DNA of 64,000 nucleotides, from positions 2,026,501 through 2,090,500 of the forward strand of contig NZ_CP146275.1 in the NCBI RefSeq assembly GCF_037044555.1, read 5' to 3'. Position 1 is the first letter of the stretch. Every line of letters begins with the position of its first letter. This stretch comes from Pelagibacterium nitratireducens. GTDB lineage: Bacteria > Pseudomonadota > Alphaproteobacteria > Rhizobiales > Devosiaceae. The notes beneath the pieces are model-generated. The model was not told the origin of the DNA and searched no databases. It saw nothing but the letters and a program-made list of their open reading frames with translations. A program made the translations under genes and the position numbers. Shown piece after piece: positions 8,187-17,468 of the stretch.

Positions 8187-8435
8187 TCAGCGGCGGTTGG
8201 TGCGGCGAGCATGCGCGTACCAAATCCATCCGAAAAACGTTACGCCGCAGAATATCACCACGGCCATGATGGGAGCTCCGCTCTCGGCGACGCACTCCGC
8301 AAGTTCAAGGTCAGCGGCCAATTTGTCAGCAAGGGCGCTATAGGCTGCATCGTGAGCATCACAGCAATGCCGCCAGTCTATTCCGGCCAGTCCGTCGATC
8401 CAGAGCGTACAGCCGTCGTTGGATTGGGTTTGCAT
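8187..8435 (-). CDS. Phospholipase A2-like minidomain with C-terminal membrane anchor
   Basis: 82 residues. Residues 23-32 read HCCDAHDAAY, matching the catalytic CCxxHDxxY core of secreted phospholipase A2, including the His-Asp pair. A later ELAECVAESG carries the helix that normally supplies further cysteines. Residues about 55-73 form a single transmembrane segment and the tail is basic (RRTNRR), giving N-out or N-in anchoring that cannot be decided here. It lies between fibre assembly and sheath genes. Homologues in rhizobial prophages are usually called hypothetical. A lipase role is inference from the motif only. Confidence 0.62.
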   Translation of the reverse strand: MQTQSNDGCTLWIDGLAGIDWRHCCDAHDAAYSALADKLAADLELAECVAESGAPIMAVVIFCGVTFFGWIWYAHARRTNRR

Positions 8436-8441
8436 TTCGCG

Positions 8442-9176
8442 TCAAGCCGGCAATTGGAGGGCCGACAGCCAGAGCTCATCGATCCCCTGTTCGGAAAGTC
8501 CTGTGGCCGAGAGCATGGCGGGATCGTTGAACAACGGGTGATTTCGCTCGTAGTAGGGTGCATAGCGCCAGTCGTTGAGCGCCAGCGCCCTTTGTGTCGC
8601 ATCACCTATCGAGGCAACTGCCGTTTCGATGAAACCATCAGGATCTATCTGTCCAGCGACAATGAGCGCCGCATTGATCTGTCGCTTTGTAAGATGCCGT
8701 TCAAGCGGCGGCAGCTCGTCCTGGTCGATATCCGCCGCTGGGTTAGCCGAAACCAGGCCATGCTGAGCCGGGTCGCCCAGAAAGTCGACGACGAAGGGAG
8801 CATTTGGGCCGGTGTACCAGATTTCCCCTCGATGATCTTCGACGATCGCCCAGGCACCATCCTGCCAAATGGTTTGCTGGCCCTCGCTAGCTTCGGGGGG
8901 TTCCTCGGATACGCCGTCGGGCAACGGGCCAATTTCATCGATCATCACCTGTTTGCCATTGATCCAGTGAACCTCCCCTCGATGGTCCTCTGCGACCGTC
9001 CATGCATTCCCATTACGGACCGCTATATGTCCAGCTGGGACTTCGGGCGGCGTCTCTCTGGTCGCATTGGCTGGGACGATCCATACACCGGGCTCTTCGG
9101 GCGAAGGATCTGCACTGCCAATGCCGGTTAAAACACCGGTGCCAGGGTGAAAATGGTAGACGTTGGGCGCTGCCAA
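8442..9176 (-). CDS. Tail fibre assembly-type protein with duplicated motif
   Basis: 244 residues. Two copies of an AW-VxEDHRGE-W unit (around residues 58-72 and 107-122) follow a proline-rich N-terminus (PEEPGVWIVPANAT, TPPEVPAGHIA). The C-terminal third is helical and ends with WRYAPYYERNHPLFND. The N-terminal pattern resembles phage tail fibre assembly/chaperone proteins (P2 gpG position) found directly downstream of fibre genes. It begins 10 bp after the collar-fibre gene. The assignment rests mostly on position and the DHRGE repeats. Confidence 0.6.
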   Translation of the reverse strand: MAAPNVYHFHPGTGVLTGIGSADPSPEEPGVWIVPANATRETPPEVPAGHIAVRNGNAWTVAEDHRGEVHWINGKQVMIDEIGPLPDGVSEEPPEASEGQQTIWQDGAWAIVEDHRGEIWYTGPNAPFVVDFLGDPAQHGLVSANPAADIDQDELPPLERHLTKRQINAALIVAGQIDPDGFIETAVASIGDATQRALALNDWRYAPYYERNHPLFNDPAMLSATGLSEQGIDELWLSALQLPA

Positions 9177-9185
9177 ACTGGCCTC

Positions 9186-10178
9186 CTAATATTTGATGCA
9201 AGCGAGGAGCGCGATGTTGCGCGGGCGCGCTTCGTTTCCACCAGAACTGTCGATCGAGAGGACATGGGTGTGGGCGCCGCCGGAATTAATTGAAAGCGAG
9301 TGCGAATGACTGTCCGATGTTGTCGAGCGGTTCCAGGCATTGCCAGTAGTGGCGGTTGTATAGACCCGCCCTTGGCCTTGACCATTTATGTCGCTTGCCG
9401 CTGCCGGAACCGTGTGGTTATGGGAGTCGGTACTGGTTGACCCGGTGTGGCTGTGTGCGCCTCCAGACTCGGCTGAACCCGTATGCTCGTGAGACTTGTT
9501 CTGGTCGCTCTGGCTCGAGCCCAAACCGCGCCCGCCGTCGATACCGCGTCCATCATCCCAGCCACGAATGAATTCACCGCGCAGGTCGGGAATCTGAAAC
9601 GTGGTGGATCCATTGCCTGCACCAAACGTTGTGCCGATCCGCGAAAACAGATCAGAATAGGCCGAACGGCTAACCGTAGCGCCATTGGCCTTCAACCATC
9701 CGTCCGGCGGAGTGCTTCCGGCAAAAAAGGTGATGGTGCCTGCCGATGTCGCCCGCTCGATGCCATCCGAGAGCGTCGACAGAGCCCCCGAAAGCCCGAC
9801 AATGTCGCCCATTGCATGCTGGTGCTGGCCGATAGCGGCGGCCGGGGACAGGAAGGTCACGCCCAATTCCGACCTGGCAAGCACATAACCCAGCGGCACA
9901 TCCGAGAGAGACGGCAAGCCCGACACTTCCTCGAAACCGATCAGAACGTCCTTGTCCCGCTTGGACGCGAGCAAGTGCTCCAGCCCCTCTATTGCGCCGA
10001 TGGTGTGCCCATGACCGGCGTCTGCCTTGCCGCCGAGACTGGTGGCATAGGATGCAAGAATTGCATCGATCATGTCCAGGGCGGCAGCCGTCGCCAGAAA
10101 GGCATCGGCCACGCTTTCCTGCTCTTCTGAGCGAGAATCGGGCTTGGGCAGGTTCAGTAGATCGGTTAGGGCCGACAT
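9186..10178 (-). CDS. Tail fibre protein with phage tail collar domain
   Basis: 330 residues. The ATG at 10178 is chosen because GGAGGAG lies five bases upstream; an upstream open extension is not coding-like. A tail collar domain is seen (TITFFAGSTPPDGWLKANG, then YSDLFSRIGTTFGAGNGS, FQIPDLRGEFIRGWDDG). It is followed by a glycine/serine/histidine-rich tip with many HxH motifs (HEHTG, HSHTG, HNHTV, HSHSL, HTHVL), which in long tail fibres bind iron ions. The end is ARPRNIALLACIKY, the usual C-terminus. It is a host-recognition candidate. Confidence 0.88.
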   Translation of the reverse strand: MSALTDLLNLPKPDSRSEEQESVADAFLATAAALDMIDAILASYATSLGGKADAGHGHTIGAIEGLEHLLASKRDKDVLIGFEEVSGLPSLSDVPLGYVLARSELGVTFLSPAAAIGQHQHAMGDIVGLSGALSTLSDGIERATSAGTITFFAGSTPPDGWLKANGATVSRSAYSDLFSRIGTTFGAGNGSTTFQIPDLRGEFIRGWDDGRGIDGGRGLGSSQSDQNKSHEHTGSAESGGAHSHTGSTSTDSHNHTVPAAASDINGQGQGRVYTTATTGNAWNRSTTSDSHSHSLSINSGGAHTHVLSIDSSGGNEARPRNIALLACIKY

Positions 10179-10189
10179 CGAAACTCCTC

Positions 10190-13100
10190 CTAAATGATGC
10201 CAGCGCCGAAATCGGCGACTAGAGGGCGGGCCGCCGGACCTCCGTTCAGCGTGATGCGAATGCGCAATTGCTGTCCGTCGATATCGGCCCGGAAGTTGCG
10301 TTCCACCCAGGCCGGGTCGGGCGAGATCTCGGTGGCGTGCAGCGGCAGGTCTTCCCAATCATCGTCGGCATAGTCGTAGTGCAGCGCCAGACTGGCTCCG
10401 GCCGGCACTGACGCCTTGAGATAGGCTGAGACCCGGATCGCATCACTGATGTCGATCGCCCGCGTCACATAGGTCGCCTCGGTGGCAATCTGGCCCGCGA
10501 TCAGTTCGACCGGCGCGAACAGCACCGGCGCCAGTCGCTCGGTGCCTGTCAGAATGGCCCGCACCGTCACAGTCTCGGTAATGAATTCGTCGAGCTGGAG
10601 CACCTGCCAGGGCAGCAGCCTGAAGATTTCCCCTCCGGCCCGCTCGATTTCGAACACCACCGAACAGGCAGGGCTCGGCAGATCGACCACGGCCCGCACC
10701 TGCAGGTCGGAGCAATCGACGACATCGACAGTGCCCAGTTCCACCGTCTTGGTGGTCTGGGTATAGCGCGCCGCCACCAGCCGGAAGGCGAGCGCGTCGT
10801 TCTGATGCGCCGTCCAGGTCCGTGCATTGACCGAAGAGAGGCGCGGCCCGATCGGATAGGGGTGGACGGTGACCGGGCGCTGCACGTCTTCATCGAAACC
10901 GCCAAGGCTGGCAAAGCTGATCGCGTGTTCGCCATCGTCGGTCTTGATGACCAAGGCCCTGTCGAGGCCGGCAGATACCGTCACCGGCAGGCCGTATCGC
11001 GCCGAGATCCATCCGGTCTGTGCTCCCGTCATGGGAACAAAGGCCTCGGCCTCGACATCGGTTGTCGGCCAGCCCGTATCCACACCGACCTGGTGCACCA
11101 GGATATGGTTGGTCAGGTCGCCCAGCGCGCAGAGGTGGAAATCCACTCCGACGAGCTGCCGCGTTGAGGGCAGGTTGAAGATTTGCGCCTGCGGATCAAA
11201 CGATCCGGTCTCGCGCATCCGACGCTCACCATTGGTTTCGCGATCATCATCGTCGTCGTTATCATTTCGCCGCCTCTGAATGACGGCGGCGTCCCAGCGC
11301 TCGACGGTGGTAACGCGACGCATGACGTCGGTTTCCAGTGCCCCCTGGCCGGTAAATGACGCAACCGCAAGCGTGCCCCCCTGCCCTTCGGCAATGATCT
11401 CCTTGGTGCCCGCTGGCACGTTCGGAGGGATCGTGAAACTGCCGATGATTTCGCCGTTCTCGTCGGCCACCTGTTCACCCGCCGGCTTGACGTCCAAAGC
11501 GTCGAACGTCAGCGCGTCGAGGATTTCGCCCTCGAAAAAGCCCGCAATGGTGAAATCCACCTCGCGCTGGCGCAGGAACGGCAGGTCCTGGGTGGTAGAG
11601 CCGACCGCTTGCGTCGTGGTGCTCGATTGCACCCGCGCGCCGGTCAGCGAAACGCCGCGATTGAATTCGATGGTCTGCGGGCTCGCCCATTCCGTGGCGC
11701 TTTCGGTCCAGAAATCGACCGCCGGCGTCAGCGTCAGGGCGCCCGGCATGGGCGAAAAGTTCTGGTACGGATTGATCTTTTCGCAGCCGGTCCGCAATTC
11801 CTGGGCAACGATAACCTCCTCGACGCAGTCGAGCGTCACCGGGGCAGAGAGGTCGAGATCGTAGAAGGTCGGATCGATGGCAAGCTGCATCAGGCCGTTG
11901 CCGATCGCCCCGCTCTGGGCTTCACCCACGTCGCGCTGGCTATCATCAACGAACGGATCGACGAACATGTTGCGCTTGGCCGCCGGGTCGCGCGCATCGA
12001 CATTGGATTTTAGCCGCTCGAGCTGGATCAGCCGCGAGTGATCCTCGAGCAAGTTCATGAACCTGCGGTATTCGCTCCAGGTCGGTGCCCGCACGCCGGT
12101 GCGTATCCCGTCGGAAATGACGGCGGGTGAGCCAAACCAGTCATTGTGGATTTCGCCCAGCGGCAACACATTGGCCGGCGGGATCGGCGGCACGGGATTG
12201 GCCGTCGCCGACACCCCGCGCACATAGACCGCCGCCCCGCTCTTATCGAGGCACAGCATGTCGATACGCGGCAGCTTCCAGGTGTATGCGATTATGATAT
12301 CGCCGCCAGTTGCCCCACCGGACACCTCGATCGTAGTGTCCGTCACCGCGTCAGGCACCACCGATGCGCGGTAGCGGTAAGTGACGTCATAGGAGGTCGA
12401 GGTGGCTGGCTCCGCGCCGGCCGAGGCCCAGTCGACCGTATCGCCCACCCTGTTGAAATCGGTCCCGGGCTCATAGGTCGTGGCGCCCTGTGTGACCGAT
12501 ATGATCTCGATCACCGAATTGTCCGGCAGGTTGTCGGCGCCGTTGCTGACGGGACCGCGCACCACGCTCACGGTCTTTTCCCTGTCGAGAAGGACCGAGG
12601 TAACCCCGTCGATCGGCGAACGCGCCACGGTCACCACCTGGCTGGGACCGCCATCATAGGTGTGGGTTTCGCCCGGCACCGCCGAAACGTCCCAATCTTC
12701 GACCTCGCCATGGCGCAGCGCCGTAAACCGGGTGCGCTTGAAGCCGTCGATATTGGCCTCGCCCTCCTCGATGGAGAACATCTGTGCAGCGCCGTTCCGG
12801 CCCAGCGCCGAAACCCGGCACCCTGAAACGATGTAATGGCCATATACCCGGTCGTAGGAGGCGATGGCCTGCACGATGCCCTGTACGAACGGCGGTTCGG
12901 GCTGATCGAGGATCGTGCCGTTCTGCAGAACATAGACCTGATAGAAGGCCCCCTCCCCGCCGTCGTCGGCCAGAGCCCAGCTGATCGCAACGATCTCGCG
13001 CGCCGCCCCGTCCTCGCCTTCGGCCAGAGAACCGGGCACCAGCCCGACAAGCGTCGGGTCATCCTCGCTGGTGATCCAGCTCCGCACCAGCCGCACGCCG

Positions 13101-13429
13101 ATCTCGACACGCGCATCCATGGCTACGTTTTCGAGGACAGCCTCGGCCACGGGCAGCACGTCCCCGTCCACATAGATCCTGCCGGCCGTGAGATTCACTG
13201 TTCCCGCATCGCGGTCGACGATGGCCGCCGCCCCCTCGATCCGGTCGCCGTCAGAAGCGATCAACCGACTGATGCGACGCGAACGGGCCCGTTGTATGTC
13301 CTGGGCGTCGTGAAGGTCCGCCCCCTGGATGAACGGGCGGCGGCCGTAGTGAACCACGCCCTGCACGGACGGATCGCCCGCCGAACGCTGATAGGCGTAA
13401 GGCAGCCCCGAGGGATGCTCAAATGGCAT
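10190..13429 (-). CDS. Very large DUF4815-type tail/baseplate protein
   Basis: 1079 residues, the longest phage gene here. The N-terminus (HPSGLPYAYQRSAGDPSVQG, then VVHYGRRPFIQGADLHDAQD) and following beta-rich segment fit the DUF4815 phage proteins common in alphaproteobacterial prophages. The remainder is beta-strand rich and ends LVADFGAGII. It sits between gpI and the collar fibre, where P2 has only the fibre H, so it probably serves as a baseplate wedge or fibre support. No enzymatic motif was seen. The 108 bp between it and gpI hold no supported gene. Confidence 0.72.
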   Translation of the reverse strand: MPFEHPSGLPYAYQRSAGDPSVQGVVHYGRRPFIQGADLHDAQDIQRARSRRISRLIASDGDRIEGAAAIVDRDAGTVNLTAGRIYVDGDVLPVAEAVLENVAMDARVEIGVRLVRSWITSEDDPTLVGLVPGSLAEGEDGAAREIVAISWALADDGGEGAFYQVYVLQNGTILDQPEPPFVQGIVQAIASYDRVYGHYIVSGCRVSALGRNGAAQMFSIEEGEANIDGFKRTRFTALRHGEVEDWDVSAVPGETHTYDGGPSQVVTVARSPIDGVTSVLLDREKTVSVVRGPVSNGADNLPDNSVIEIISVTQGATTYEPGTDFNRVGDTVDWASAGAEPATSTSYDVTYRYRASVVPDAVTDTTIEVSGGATGGDIIIAYTWKLPRIDMLCLDKSGAAVYVRGVSATANPVPPIPPANVLPLGEIHNDWFGSPAVISDGIRTGVRAPTWSEYRRFMNLLEDHSRLIQLERLKSNVDARDPAAKRNMFVDPFVDDSQRDVGEAQSGAIGNGLMQLAIDPTFYDLDLSAPVTLDCVEEVIVAQELRTGCEKINPYQNFSPMPGALTLTPAVDFWTESATEWASPQTIEFNRGVSLTGARVQSSTTTQAVGSTTQDLPFLRQREVDFTIAGFFEGEILDALTFDALDVKPAGEQVADENGEIIGSFTIPPNVPAGTKEIIAEGQGGTLAVASFTGQGALETDVMRRVTTVERWDAAVIQRRRNDNDDDDDRETNGERRMRETGSFDPQAQIFNLPSTRQLVGVDFHLCALGDLTNHILVHQVGVDTGWPTTDVEAEAFVPMTGAQTGWISARYGLPVTVSAGLDRALVIKTDDGEHAISFASLGGFDEDVQRPVTVHPYPIGPRLSSVNARTWTAHQNDALAFRLVAARYTQTTKTVELGTVDVVDCSDLQVRAVVDLPSPACSVVFEIERAGGEIFRLLPWQVLQLDEFITETVTVRAILTGTERLAPVLFAPVELIAGQIATEATYVTRAIDISDAIRVSAYLKASVPAGASLALHYDYADDDWEDLPLHATEISPDPAWVERNFRADIDGQQLRIRITLNGGPAARPLVADFGAGII

Positions 13430-13537
13430 TTGAAAACCTCGTTAAAACGAAAGCCGGCGCTTATGAGCGTGCGGCGTATGAGATGGCGATAAAGCTCGGC
13501 GGCTGGCCGCCCGGCGTGCAGCCGCACGCGGAATCGC

Positions 13538-14686
13538 TTACGGCGGAGCTGGCGCGGCCAGCGACAGCAAGAATTTTACCTGTTCGCGGACCGTCGTACG
13601 CAGACCGTGGCCGAATGGGCTCTCCGCCAGCTCGTGGCCGCCGACAAGCTCGGCGGGCTCCAGCCACAGCCGCCCGGGCTTCACATCCGGGCCGCGTGTT
13701 CCCCCAAAAACCAGAGCAACAGTGTCACCAACAACCTCGTCCACGTCGCCGAATTGCGTCAGCGCTTCGACATAGATGCGTGTCGCCAGGTCCTGACATC
13801 CATAGGTCGTCCCTGCAAACCGGTATTCACCATCGGCTTCCGACCAGACCCGGCGTACGACGCGGCATTTGCGATGCCCGACAATCTGGCCAGCATCGTC
13901 ATAAAACCGCAGAAACAGTTCTCCGTCCGTCAATGCGGAAATGATCGCCCGCTCCCGAATGGCTTCGGCGCCACCACTCACCCACGGCGTGGCGACGCGG
14001 GTCCATGCCGTTTCGACGCCGATCCAAGCCGGCGAGGCGTCAATCGGCAACTGCCAGTCCGGCTCGATCCAAACTCCGGCCGCCTCGAGTTCAGCCTTGC
14101 CCAGTTCATAGGCAATTTCAGTCGTCCGGCCAAACGACCAAAGAGTGCCGCCCGGGGTTGTTGCGGTACCGCTCTCATGATCGAGATAGGAGGCATCAAT
14201 GACGCTATGGTCTCCCTGCGCTGCCACGACATCATAGTGATGCACGCCGCGCCGAAGGTGCGAGCGTAGCGGGACCGACAGCCGAGTGACCGCTTCGATA
14301 CGCTCCAGATCGGGCACATCCGCCACCGGCAAGGCGTCGAAGCGAAGCTGGAACGAATTCCAGAAGCGCCGCGCGCTCAACGCTTCCTCGATGGCGGCGC
14401 TGTAGCCAACCCAGCCCAACCCGATCGCCACGGCGCTGACCGTCCCGCGCAAGCGCTGCCATGTCAGTCCCTCATCGATCAGCTCGTGAATGCCGGGCAC
14501 ATAGGGCGTCAATTCCCCCAGCCCATACTCCCAGATAAGAAACGGCAGCATGGAGGTTGTCGGCTGGTTCAGCTTGGCCCCGACGATATCGTCGATCCCG
14601 GCCCCGATCGCGACGGCGGGAACCATGCCATCGGCAAGAACACGCTCCCACGGCGTCGAGCCCGAGGGCAGAAGCGCCGAGGTCAA
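13538..14686 (-). CDS. Baseplate/tail protein I (P2 gpI)
   Basis: 382 residues from a TTG start at 14686 that overlaps the gpJ stop as TTGA and has GGGAG six bases upstream. No ATG is available before the conserved start region LLPSGSTPWERVLAD. The N-terminal 180 residues match tail protein I (LPFLIWEYGLGELTPY, WNSFQLRFDALP). The C-terminal 200 residues (SYLDHESGTATTPG, CQDLATRIYVEALTQFGD) are an extension beyond P2 gpI, which is only about 175 residues. The extra domain may contact the DUF4815 protein encoded next. Confidence 0.82.
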   Translation of the reverse strand: MTSALLPSGSTPWERVLADGMVPAVAIGAGIDDIVGAKLNQPTTSMLPFLIWEYGLGELTPYVPGIHELIDEGLTWQRLRGTVSAVAIGLGWVGYSAAIEEALSARRFWNSFQLRFDALPVADVPDLERIEAVTRLSVPLRSHLRRGVHHYDVVAAQGDHSVIDASYLDHESGTATTPGGTLWSFGRTTEIAYELGKAELEAAGVWIEPDWQLPIDASPAWIGVETAWTRVATPWVSGGAEAIRERAIISALTDGELFLRFYDDAGQIVGHRKCRVVRRVWSEADGEYRFAGTTYGCQDLATRIYVEALTQFGDVDEVVGDTVALVFGGTRGPDVKPGRLWLEPAELVGGHELAESPFGHGLRTTVREQVKFLLSLAAPAPP

Positions 14687-15540
14687 AATGCTCTCCCGCG
14701 ATTGTTGAGCGTGACCGTGCCCAGCCCGGCCGCCTGATCGAACGGCATGACGACGTCGGCGGCCGGCGTTGTGACGGCAACCCGCTGCACGCCATCGACC
14801 TGCAACATGGCGGTGATCCAGCTCATCGTGACATCGCGCCCCAGCGAAAGGTCGGCCCATGCCGTCACGAGACCATCCCGCGCCAGGGCGATCGTGCTCT
14901 CGGGCGCCTGCGGCAACAGCCAGATATCGGCGACCACATTGACAACCTGCTGGGCGGCACTGGCCACGACGATCACATCATTGACCATGCGCACGTCCGG
15001 CGCCTGCAAGGCCGCATCAACGGCCGCGAGAAGCAAAGGACTTGCCACCCCTCCCGCCTCTGTCGAAAACACGGCCACACGCACGGTGGGATCGCGCCCG
15101 ACGGTATAGACGGCTGCATCGGCGACCCGGACGTCAGCACCCAGCGCTATCGCCCTGTAGCGCGCCTCCGTACCGCCCGGAGACCGCCCCTGAATGGCAA
15201 GAACGATCCGGCGCCGGAGCCGTTCATCATCCTCGCCCGCCAGGCGATAGACGTCATACCATTGCGCCAGAACATCGAGGTCCCCGCCCGCGGCATAGGC
15301 GAGAAAGGACGACCGGATCGCTTCGTTGACCCGTTGGCGCAACAGAACGTCCTGATACGCCGACACCTGCAAGAGAATCTGCGCCGGGTCTGTTTCGAGG
15401 TTTTCGACGTCATAGTCGATACCTGCTGCGGCAAACAGCGTAACGAGCCGGTCGCGCAAAATCTGTAGCCGGGTCTCATACCCGATCTCTTCGACGATCG
15501 ACGGCGGCGGCAGGCTCGCCAGTTCGGGCGGCAAGGTCAT
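14683..15540 (-). CDS. Baseplate assembly protein J (P2 gpJ)
   Basis: 285 residues with the gpJ pattern: LPPPSIVEEIGYETRLQILR near the start, QILLQVSAYQDVLLRQRVNE, LAYAAGGDLDVLAQWYDVYR and DDERLRRRIVLAIQG. It is a wedge component of the contractile baseplate. It overlaps gpW by 4 bp (ATGA) and gpI by 4 bp (TTGA), so W-J-I are probably translated in a chain, as in P2. Confidence 0.9.
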   Translation of the reverse strand: MTLPPELASLPPPSIVEEIGYETRLQILRDRLVTLFAAAGIDYDVENLETDPAQILLQVSAYQDVLLRQRVNEAIRSSFLAYAAGGDLDVLAQWYDVYRLAGEDDERLRRRIVLAIQGRSPGGTEARYRAIALGADVRVADAAVYTVGRDPTVRVAVFSTEAGGVASPLLLAAVDAALQAPDVRMVNDVIVVASAAQQVVNVVADIWLLPQAPESTIALARDGLVTAWADLSLGRDVTMSWITAMLQVDGVQRVAVTTPAADVVMPFDQAAGLGTVTLNNRGRAF

Positions 15541-15929
15541 GAGGTCACCCAGCGTTGCCCGGAATAGCGCAAAATCATCGTCCGTGTTCCCTCAAGCGCG
15601 AAATCGCCACGATGGGCGTTGGGACGCCAATCCACTTCGATTGCGATGCCAGCCTGCCCTGTTCGCACGGCATCGACCGAACCGGTAAACCACACTGCCC
15701 TGACTCGAAAACGCGGTTCCCAGACGTCGATGGCCGCCGCGATCAACACCATGACGACCGGGAAAAGGTCAGGGCGCATCAGCCGGCCAAGCAGCTCGAC
15801 GATGCCAGCCCCGAACTGCCGGCGCATGACGCGCTCCCCGATCGGCGTTGCGAAAATGACTTCGACCGATTGGCAGGCCGATGCGAAATTGTCGATGGCA
15901 GCGCCCGTTCGCCGGTCGATGCCGCTCAT
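15537..15929 (-). CDS. Baseplate assembly protein W (gp25-like)
   Basis: 130 residues. The gpW/gp25 lysozyme-fold pattern is visible: VEVIFATPIGERVMRRQFG, then VELLGRLM, a central helix (VVMVLIAAAIDVWEPRFRVR) and a late IAIEVDWRP strand. It nucleates the baseplate wedge around the hub. It overlaps gpJ and the small upstream gene by ATGA on each side. Confidence 0.9.
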   Translation of the reverse strand: MSGIDRRTGAAIDNFASACQSVEVIFATPIGERVMRRQFGAGIVELLGRLMRPDLFPVVMVLIAAAIDVWEPRFRVRAVWFTGSVDAVRTGQAGIAIEVDWRPNAHRGDFALEGTRTMILRYSGQRWVTS

Positions 15930-16105
15930 TGACCGTCGGCCTTGCGACGGCGCCGGCGCTGGGGTATCGGCGCGGGACGGATACGTCCCAGCGCCCGATC
16001 GTATAGCGCCTCGGCATCGGTCAGCGAAACGCGCCCGGAGCGCGACACAGCGCGGCCATTGACCCGATTGACCCTTGCCGCCACGCTATAGTCTTTCTTG
16101 TCCAT
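15926..16105 (-). CDS. Small basic hypothetical baseplate-operon protein
   Basis: 59 residues from the ATG at 16105, which is preceded by a weak AGGACGGG-type site; a longer in-frame extension exists but looks non-coding. The sequence is basic and ends with a cluster of arginines and lysines (PQRRRRRKADG). It lies between gpV and gpW, where many P2-like phages carry a short uncharacterised gene. It overlaps gpW by four bases. No function is proposed. Confidence 0.6.
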   Translation of the reverse strand: MDKKDYSVAARVNRVNGRAVSRSGRVSLTDAEALYDRALGRIRPAPIPQRRRRRKADGQ

Positions 16106-16119
16106 GATCCCGTCCTTGC

Positions 16120-16659
16120 CTATTGCGCCGAAACGACAGGGCTGCCCGTAACGATGGGCCATTGCCCGGCCGAGGATCCTGCGCCGATCTCAACGATATC
16201 GCCGACCCGCGCCACTGGCTGGCCACCCGCCCCGCCCAGATTGACCGTCGGGGCGTTGATTGTGACCGGCGAGGTCGCATCCACAATGAGCCCGCCATCG
16301 ACGGCCGTAATGGTGAGCGGTCCGAACCCGAACCGGACAATTTCGGCATCATCGGCGATTGGAGGGTTCTGACCCGAAAAACCGCCTCGGATCAAAAACC
16401 CCTGGCGTGGATCGCCATTGGGATTGACCATGCCGACCACCTGCCCGACCGACAGCGGCACCCAGCTCGAATTTTCGCCACCCGATTCCGGATGGGGATA
16501 CCAGGGCGAAAGAAAGGGGCCGTTTGCACCCTCCCCCAGTTTGATCCGATAGCCCCGTGAAGGATCGACCACGGCCACCGGCCCGACCTTGAGCGACGCG
16601 CCGAACGCCTGTTTGAGCCGCTCGATATCAATTTTCATGGCAAGCAGATCCGTCAGCAT
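16120..16659 (-). CDS. Baseplate spike protein V (P2 gpV)
   Basis: 179 residues from the ATG at 16659, which overlaps the previous stop as TGATG with GAGG seven bases upstream. The N-terminal OB-like region (VAVVDPSRGYRIKL, FLSPWYPHP, VGQVVGMVNPNGDPRQGFLI) and C-terminal beta-helix-like repeats (TITAVDGGLIVDATSPVTI, APTVNLGG) match the gpV membrane-piercing spike. It would tip the tail tube beneath hub gpD. It opens the V-W-J-I baseplate block. Confidence 0.85.
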   Translation of the reverse strand: MLTDLLAMKIDIERLKQAFGASLKVGPVAVVDPSRGYRIKLGEGANGPFLSPWYPHPESGGENSSWVPLSVGQVVGMVNPNGDPRQGFLIRGGFSGQNPPIADDAEIVRFGFGPLTITAVDGGLIVDATSPVTINAPTVNLGGAGGQPVARVGDIVEIGAGSSAGQWPIVTGSPVVSAQ

Positions 16660-17468
16660 CACTTGGCCTCGCTTGTGCCGATACCGTCGACTTCGACCAC
16701 GAGTGTCCCGGATTCGACTGGATCGCCTCCTTCGTCGAGCTGTTCGATCCCGCTCAGAGCCACCGATTCCGCGTCCGCCAGGCCTAGCGTTCGGCTGCGT
16801 TTCACCGATTGCAGACCGGCACCGGTACCGAGAGCGCTGCGAATAAGGCTCGCCTGCGCATCCGCTTCGCTCGATCCCAGGGCATCGAGGGCCAGCAGGA
16901 ACCGGGAAAACGCGCCACCATCCTCCAGCTCTGTGCCGCGCACCGGATCATCGACAATCTGGCAGGTCATCTTGATCTGATGACCGGCCAGCCGGACCTG
17001 TTGTGCGTCGTCGGTGCGAACGCGATCGATCTTGACCACGACGGGGCAAAGGGCCCTCCAGATGTCGGCCCAGTCATTGGCCGGGTCAGACAGGGCGTCC
17101 ATGATCTGCCGACCCACCATGTCGAGATAGAATTCGAAAGCCGCGTCGGTGCCCGGCACGCCGGCCATCACCTGCTGACGTTCCGTCTCGGGATCGCGCA
17201 CCAGCATGGCTGCGGTAATCCCCATCTCGAACGTGATCTCGCAGGTTCCCCCCGTATGGAGCGCACGCGGCTCGTATTCGCGGATCAGTGCCTGGCCGTC
17301 ATTTGTATAGACCGCCACGAACCGGCTCTCCGATTCCGCGACCAGCGATCCGTCCGGCCCCAGGCCGATGGCGCCGATTTCGCTATCGAGCACTTCGGTT
17401 CCTTCGAACAGACGCCCTTTGAGCGCATGCACGGCCGATATGCGGGCTGCGAGGCGAACGAGGCTCAT
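16659..17468 (-). CDS. Phage hypothetical protein before the baseplate block
   Basis: 269 residues; no specific family recognised. The sequence starts LVRLAARISAVHALKGRLFE and contains a duplicated-looking beta segment with VYTNDGQALIREYEPR. Homologous genes in this position, between head-completion and gpV genes, are common in alphaproteobacterial myoprophages. It overlaps both neighbours (ATGA upstream, TGATG downstream). A neck or tail-terminator role would fit the location, but nothing in the sequence proves it. Confidence 0.6.
   Translation of the reverse strand: MSLVRLAARISAVHALKGRLFEGTEVLDSEIGAIGLGPDGSLVAESESRFVAVYTNDGQALIREYEPRALHTGGTCEITFEMGITAAMLVRDPETERQQVMAGVPGTDAAFEFYLDMVGRQIMDALSDPANDWADIWRALCPVVVKIDRVRTDDAQQVRLAGHQIKMTCQIVDDPVRGTELEDGGAFSRFLLALDALGSSEADAQASLIRSALGTGAGLQSVKRSRTLGLADAESVALSGIEQLDEGGDPVESGTLVVEVDGIGTSEAK

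Noticed and set aside
10179-10358. 60-codon upstream extension of the collar fibre gene
   Set aside because: The extension overlaps the DUF4815 gene and is Arg/His-rich shadow; the ATG at 10178 has GGAGGAG at proper spacing.
13423-13944. Plus-strand frame starting MAFENLVKTKAG near the DUF4815 start
   Set aside because: Its first 35 residues look protein-like, but the rest turns to Arg/Pro/Ser-rich shadow of gpI and there is no ribosome binding site. It remains a weak possibility for a short gene only.
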